This document shows positions 57,547 through 64,000 of a stretch of 64,000 bases of DNA, one piece after another. Each line of letters begins with the position of its first letter. Position 1 is the stretch's first letter. The notes below the pieces were generated by a model. The model searched no databases. It was given only the letters and a program-made list of their open reading frames with translations, and was not told where the DNA came from. The DNA is from Chlorops oryzae. Lineage: Eukaryota; Arthropoda; Insecta; Diptera; Chloropidae. Where the stretch lies: the NCBI GenBank assembly GCA_020466095.1, contig CM035807.1, positions 28,578,665 to 28,642,664 of the forward strand. The letters are read 5' to 3'. The translations under genes and the position numbers were made by a program.

Positions 57547-59404
57547 TACAGAGGAGCAGAATATTCTCTTTGCTTTTTCTTTTCACTTTTGTTAATATTG
57601 TAAATCCATGTTCGCCGAGAAAGCTCTTATGACAGTAATGGCGTTTTCATGATACTCGTAGTTTCCAACAGTTGCGCTATCGCTCCTGTTGCTTTTGCGA
57701 ACATTATTTAATTTTCGTTCAATTCATTGTTTATGCCGTTTTGAACTTAGATTATTGCCATTTAAATTTGAAAATCTTTACAGGAACTTCATTTCACTTA
57801 AAGATGGCTTATTAATGTCCGCTAAAATTCAAACATCGAGTGACCTTTATGGGACGAACGTTCTTCATCTTTGTTTTTTTATTTTTTTTTTTTTTTGTTT
57901 CATTTCCAAGTCATTGGAGCAGATACGTTTTAGTAGCATATTTGTTAGTTTAACAATGACCGGCCAAAAAGGGAACCATCTACACATGCTCATGTGCACA
58001 TGTATACATGTGTGTGTATATGCTGAATTCACACAGCAATCGGGTAAGAAGTCGAACTGGTTGTTTCTTGGCAAGCATAACAAAATAGAAAGAAGATGGT
58101 AGCAAGTGTTTTACCAATGCTTCCGGTCATTTACCGTACATCTTCGGAATAGTCCTTACCCGTTTTTGTAGGCTTGTTTAGTTTAAGTTTAATTGAATTT
58201 CAGAAATATTTTGCTCCCAAAGTTTTCACTTCCTTTTTAGAATGTTCTATTTATTTATATATGTATGTATATATGTGCCTTTATATGGGTCCTTAAGGCG
58301 CAGCTGGTGCTCCTAAGAATTTCGAAATCTTTCCAGCACCTTCTGTGCGCTGGGAATAGAAAGTAGTGTACTCACACAGGCAACTATACAAACGGAGTTT
58401 TCGGGTAGTTTGTTGCCAAAAAAAAAAAAAAAAAAAAACATAAAAAATACGAAAATCAACTCCTCTTCTCAGAGGCATCTTATTGGAGTTTCGTACAGAC
58501 GCGATGACAGTGCGACTTACAAGAAACGCACAAGTGTCATCGCTGGTTTTTTTTGTTTTTTTTCTTCATCTTCTTCTCAAACTTAGTTCACTGTAGGATG
58601 AAACTGCACGTTCATATTGTGGTGAAAAGTTTTTAAATGTGGGAATACTTGGAGATGTGTACAGCGGAGACACAGGCTGGCCTTTCGAGCTCTCGAGCTA
58701 AAACCTTAATTTGAATTTAGAGCATGTTTGCTCTCAATAATGCCTTTCTAATTTAATCTGAATTTCATTGTTTCCCTCAAAAACAAAAAAAAAAAAAAAA
58801 AAACAAGAATATAAAATGTAAAATAAAAAACCGAAAATGTTTGATCCGTTTTTGCCACGTGAAATAAAGCCAACGGTAGCTTTAAGGAGTGTAGAGCATT
58901 TTTTTGACCTCAGCTTTTAGGCTCATACGTGCGTATGTGGAATGTAGCAAAGGCAATACGTATACGTCGTCGATTTATGTTTTACGATGTTTTAAGATTG
59001 AACTTTTAAAGTTCTTATTGAAGTATTTGCACTGAAGTTTAAACAAAATTTTAACAAATTTTCAAAACTGTACGCTGGAAGGAAGGAAAAAAATCTAAAT
59101 TATAACAAATCAAGAAATGTTTTATTCCCCATTGAAAAAGGATTTGTCTTTTAAAATATTCAACACAGTAGAATATTGACTTAACACTTAAGAGGTATTC
59201 AAATAACAGAGCGTTTAATTTTAAAGCCCATAGGCCTCAATTTTCTGGTTCATTTAGGTGTTTGATACAATTCGGAGCCTCAAAAATAATTGAAGCGGAG
59301 CCGCGAATAACATTGTAAGAGACAAATTTTACATTTATGTTATTTATCAAAAATGCATGGTTGAATTCTTCTCTAATACCAGACACCAGGAATATTGGGT
59401 TTGC

Positions 59405-59592
59405 TCACATTGGTTTTACTGCTTTGTTTACATATTCCATAGATCAGTCGTTTTGGAATTTTTATTTGGGTTCGATTTTTCAGTGGATAAGGGACAATTT
59501 GGAATGTGGATAGGTTAGGAAATTTTTCAAAATTTTGTTGTTGTTTCTTACATAAATGCACCGGATATGACTATATGGAAAAATCATAGTGA
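59405..59592 (+). repeat. Dispersed repeat, copy 2
   Basis: Same-order, same-orientation match to 31013-31208 with phrases such as GGGTTCGATTTTTCAGTGGA and ATATGACTATATGGAAAAAT. Diverged and noncoding. Confidence 0.6.
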
Positions 59593-62500
59593 TGCATATC
59601 AATCTCAAGCATACCCGAGAAGTATGCAACATTTTTTTTATTTTGTAATTTTTGAAGCTGTCGCAGTTGGCTGACTGTAATTAAACTAAGCAAAGTTAAT
59701 CTTTACATAAAACTCTATTTTTGTGCATTTAGCGAAAGCGATACCATTTATGCAACAACCAAAAATTTGTTATGAAAAATATCCTTCAACTGGAGCATGT
59801 ATGGGTTCTAACGAAATAGCCTGAAAAAAAATTTTATAAAATTTTCTGAACAATTTCATATATTTGGATTTTTGAATTGTTATTCTATCTTTATTAATGT
59901 CTGAGATATGATTTTTTCAAAAATTGCTCTTAAAAACTCCCTTCTTCAAGTGTATTCAAGGACTATATGAGATAAGGAGCCAAAAATCTACACAAATGAA
60001 ATTTTTTGAATTGACTTAAAAAGCAGCTTTCGTCACAATACGCTTCAGGATGCCGTATAGTGCTGTACCCTTTGTCAATAGCGCCAGTACTAGCGCAGGC
60101 AATTCGCTTCTTTAAGGTTCCGAAGTGTTGAGATAGGTCAAAGAGTTGACCAAATAAGAATATTTTTGTGATAGCTAAAAGGATAAGAGTATTATTGAAA
60201 GTGAAAGTGCAAAAAATTGGTTCATAACATTTGTCTCTTAAATCGTTATTCGGGTCTCCGATTCAATGGTTTCAATACTGCTCAACTGCTTCGGTCAGCC
60301 TATCCGTTGAAGGATCATCGAATGCAGAAATATACGTAGGCGGGCTCACAGCCCTGACAAAAACCTACGCTAACCATATTTCAGAATAACTCAATAAATG
60401 AAATAAAATAAACGTTCAAACAATTCACCTTTTCTCTATCGATATTGCTTCATTCACGTCCATATAAAACGTTTTAAATAACAACTTCACATTTAATTGC
60501 ATCAAAACTAGATATTTCAGCTTCGAGCTCTCTGGATTCAAATGGAATTCATTTTTTTTTTAAATTAAATAAAATCAAATAAAATCAAATAAATTAAAAT
60601 AAGGCAGAAAAATTTTTTTTAAATTTTGTTGCTGCTCAAAATAATTCAAGTCTTTTCGAAGAGCACTTTTGCGAACTCTTAAGGATTGTGCATGGTAGTG
60701 GAAATTGCTGATAATTTCAATATCCATTGCTGAATAGAAAAAAATGAATGAGAAAAGTAGGGAACTGCACAAGGCAAATACGAAAAACCGAATATTTTGT
60801 TTATTTTTTTTTTTTTTTTTTTTTTGTTAGAAACGGATATGCTCGGTGGCAACAATCGTTAGAGATCCCTCATAGCTGCTAAAGAGACCAAAACTAAGTC
60901 GCAATTTGAAAAGCTTGCTTTTCTGATTTCTATCATATTCGGTTGGTTCTTTTTTCTCACATGACTTTGAGTCCTCGATGAATGAAAACAAAAGCCCATA
61001 TTGACAACTTAACGGCAACACAAAAATCTGCCTAACACAGCGCTTTTATGTAGCTTGTCAGTCATAAAGCCAAAGAGCCGAGAATGGGTTGCATCAGCAG
61101 AAAAAAGGGGAAAAACGGCGCAAACAAATTCGGAACCATAAAAACCGAGAAGCTATGTACTCTCGACTTTACAATGTTTGCTGCCAATTCGAGGCTTAGC
61201 GAAACTTTTCAACCCAAAGCATAATAATTTTCCATCAATCTTTGCCAAGGATTTCATTTCTATGCACGCTTGGCAGTTACTATGTTGTTGTTGCTATTTT
61301 TTTTTCTGCACAGCTCAGCCCGGATTCAAATATGGAAAACGTTCGTTTTCATTTTTGGTTTTTCTTCTTTTTTTTTTTCTTGTTTTTCGATTGTCTACAA
61401 AAATATGTATACGATCCCACATGTCTGTGGATTTGTTTGTTTTTCACAATGCGATTTCACTTTTATTGAGTTTTCTGTTCTGTTCTCTTCGAAGCAATGG
61501 CCTGTTAACATCTTTCAGTGATGATGAAACCATATGATTTTCTTTATATTTATGATTTATGCAATAAAAATGAATTGCTCAGAATGAGATGAATTTTCAA
61601 TTTAACTTTTATTGCACTTATCAATTAGAATAATTGAGATTACCATATAAGTATGTATTGTGATATGGCCACTTTCCGAATCATTGGCTAGCAAAAATAA
61701 TGCAGTCAATAAAAGTTTTCACTAACGATTCTTATATCGGATTTGAGCTAAAAAGGAAGCTGAAATAGGGCGAGGAACGGTCGAGTATTATAGAGACCCA
61801 ACTAAACAAAAATTCTTCTTTTGGTTTTTTTAGGATCTACGGAAAACCAGAATGGTGGGAGCGCTACAAGTTAGCTTTAGAGATAATAAAAAATACCTCT
61901 TGACTCCTGAAGAATTTCCGGGCTTTTAAGTTGCTTATGATATGAAGTGAACGGCATGACCTGCAGAATTTCCAAAAGTGCGACTAAAAGAACCAAGGTT
62001 ATCATCCAGCTAGCAAAGGAGTTTCTCTGATCTAAGGAGCACCTTCAAGAATTGCAGGCTCAAGGGAATCAACGCCTTTTCACCTTTCTCGATAGGGTTG
62101 TATTAATAGCTTGCATGCATAAAGATGAGATCAGACTTTTTTCTAGAGTTTTTGAGCAATTTTTCACTTTAATAGTTCACTTGATCTTCATTTCGATCGA
62201 CTCAAGAGAGAGATCCATCTCGTTTTTATGCAAATTCTTTCAGCTTCTCCGTTCAACAAGCGAGCAAAATGAAGATGCTAAGGGGCCTGAGGAGACATTT
62301 AGTTAAAAGCCACTTTAACTCTTCGTTCAATAAATTGTAACAAGTGAATATTAGTTTGAATTAGTGCATGGAATTAATAAGAAGCTTAATAGTTTTGGGT
62401 GTGGTAGGGTTATCACGTAGAAATCAATCAAAATTTATGACTGGCTTATGGACACTGCGCTCTTTAATGCGGCATGATCCTCTGGATTTGAATAATGCTA

Positions 62501-62679
62501 TGGGCCAATGCCCAGACATATGTACATATATAATAAAACTCAATTTTGAGAGCTTTTCTAGAACACATCGCCTATGAACACCTAAAGCGAAACAAGTCAA
62601 ACATCCTCTTTTTCGAGGAAATATATGAAAAATGTTCACAATCCACTTCTTTTCTAGCCAAAGTACCTTTAAATTAATT

Positions 62680-63515
62680 ATTACCCGACACACTCTGGGT
62701 CGAGGGTATATTGGCGTTTTGTGTTTTTGTGTTGTAACACCCAGAACCAGTCGAAGATAGACCATTACAAAAATATATACCTATAGAAATGATCAGGTCA
62801 TAGGAGATTCGATTTAGACATTGTTCCGTCCGTCTGTCCTCTTGTCTGTCTGTTTGTATACAGTTTTCTTATCGAAGGAGTTGAGCTTTTGACGAAATTT
62901 GGTATTCGTGCTCACTGGGACATGAGTAAGAACAATTTCGAGGAATGGAACCCGATCGGGACCATTTTTACGGGTACCTCCAGTACTAGGGTCTGTTATG
63001 AAAATCACAAAAAACTGCCTCAAAATCGAAAGTTTTTTCAAGATAATTTTGATGAAATTTGAAGTTGAACATATTTGAAGTCAAGTTATTCAATTTCAAA
63101 AAATTGGAAAAGTGGGCCGTGGCAGAAGGGCGTTTTTTCGAAAATTCTCTCCTACACCCGAATTTCAAATGGGACTTGAAACGAAATTTGGCAGTTATGC
63201 TTCCTTTGTAGCCATAAACTTTCCCTCCAAAAAATTTTTTGATAGATCCATTATTAAGAGTTCTTCCAGTACAGTATTCCACTGAAAACTTAGAATTTGA
63301 GGCATATAATTAAGGCCTCCGATTAGAAATCAAAAAAATTGGAAAAGTGGGGTGGCAAAAGGGCGGTTTTCATAAAAGAAATTCAACAAAAGTCGGTTTA
63401 TGGGGCCCCTTATGGCCTTAAAAACCTCCTAATATTAAAAATTATTTGAACATGTGTGTTTGTGTCGGGTATTCTATTGTCAGGCTCGCCTGACTATAAC
63501 ACCCTTACTTGTTTT
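62680..63515. repeat. Dispersed fly repeat with GTCCGTCTGTC motif
   Basis: Begins near TTATTACCCGACACACTC...GGGTATATTGGCGTTTTGTG and continues with TGTTCCGTCCGTCTGTC, GAACCCGATCGGGACC, and AAAAGTGGGCCGTGGCAGAA and GTGGCAAAAGGGCGG. It ends CAGGCTCGCCTGACTATAAC-ACCCTTACTTGTTT. This phrase series is familiar from dispersed intergenic repeats of higher flies. The GTCAGGC.CGCCTGAC near the end is palindromic. Family name not assigned. Confidence 0.55.
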
Positions 63516-64000
63516 TTATTATTTTAAGGGGGTTGTTTGATTGGCCAAACATTTTTTTGCAATTTTTATTTTTTTGCATATTTTCATAGTTTGGACATTT
63601 GAGAATATCGTGCTTAAAAAATTTTTTAAATTTGAAATGTTTAGAAGATGTATCCTTCTTTGTCGAGCAAGGTCTGCGTTTAAAACGGTATTTTTTGGAT
63701 TGCTTCCAACTTTAAACGCATTTTTTTTCTTGGCTTCCACGATTTCTCCAGTTTCAACTGGACCGATTTTAATGAAGCAAAGTGGAATCAACGCAGAATT
63801 GCCACCATTGTGGCGTGAACCTCAGTCATAAATTTAGCTATTTTTTTTTTACACTCATCTACAAAAAAAATATACCCGAAATCGATTGGTAATTTTTCAA
63901 TGGCGGCCATTTTGTAAAAAAAAATTTTTTTGGAGGTTCACGCCCATAACTACATCTACACTAATTATAATCCCGTTTTTTTTTTATTTTCGGATTTTTC
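63516..64000. other. Window edge, no gene recognised
   Basis: AT-rich with many T runs. Open frames on opposite strands at 63519-63831 are shadows and have no domain I know. The words AATGGCGGCCATT and GGTTCACGCCCATAA near 63900-63950 may belong to another repeat. Confidence 0.35.

Larger units (their letters stand above)
56576..62679. other. Long gene-poor AT-rich stretch
   Basis: No exon or RNA gene recognised over 6 kb. Contents: an (AC)n microsatellite at about 57525-57546, poly(A) or poly(T) runs (58420-58438, 58785-58803, 60805-60826), a dispersed-repeat copy at 59405-59592 listed separately, and poly(T)-driven hydrophobic open frames that are artefacts of composition. Confidence 0.45.

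Noticed and set aside
61178..61537. Hydrophobic, Phe/Leu-rich open frames in several overlapping frames
   Set aside because: They arise from T-rich sequence; no frame is favoured, there is no domain, and the same pattern occurs near other T runs.

Overview
The window is AT-rich nuclear DNA of a fly, most likely a schizophoran (higher brachyceran). The evidence is an intact Cyclin B that aligns along its length with Drosophila CycB as I remember it, two DUF1091 genes of a type expanded in higher flies, an Inr+DPE core promoter of the arthropod kind, and transposons typical of flies (R1-clade, Jockey and RTE retroelements, mariner, hAT, pogo-like and foldback). I cannot name the species. Two runs of exactly 100 N are scaffold gaps.

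Layout. 1-5.8 kb is gene-poor, with a GA microsatellite, a decayed RTE-type retroelement end and a small MITE. 5.8-17.7 kb is one repeat complex: a TTAGG/TAAGG block grades into a long (TTATG)n array, which holds an R1-clade retrotransposon on the + strand. The array resumes after its poly(A), and a second, different R1-clade element lies on the - strand with its own poly(A) end against the array. Both elements are broken by frameshifts or stops. 18.2-25.5 kb is bracketed by a 32-bp mariner terminal repeat present once at each side in inverted orientation. Inside are a stretch that looks like poor consensus sequence, the uninterrupted Cyclin B gene (- strand), a third (TTATG)n array just upstream of it, a hAT deletion derivative with a perfect 8-bp target duplication, and a mariner transposase fragment. 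25.5-33 kb is gene-poor with a pogo-like MITE and a tandem repeat running into the first gap. 33.2-36.0 kb is a 5'-truncated Jockey-clade element with an 11-bp target duplication and a 74-bp tandem repeat in its 3' part. 37.8-45.4 kb holds a hairpin element, a 1.87-kb foldback element, a MITE beside it, a predicted promoter and first exon of an unidentified gene, the second gap, and a hAT-type MITE.

46.5-50.1 kb holds the other clear host genes: two tandem, intact, four-exon DUF1091 genes of 179 codons each with identical exon lengths. They share an upstream block identical at 111 of 112 positions. One carries a pogo-like MITE in intron 2. 50-64 kb is AT-rich and mostly featureless, with a tRNA-like SINE inside a TIR element, an RTE remnant, microsatellites and a dispersed repeat near the right edge.

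Functional content is therefore small: a mitotic cyclin, a secreted-protein gene pair and a probable transcription start. Most of the rest is mobile or simple-repeat DNA. The best candidates for something new are the link between R1-clade elements and (TTATG)n arrays, and the mariner-bracketed 7.3-kb block carrying an intronless Cyclin B.
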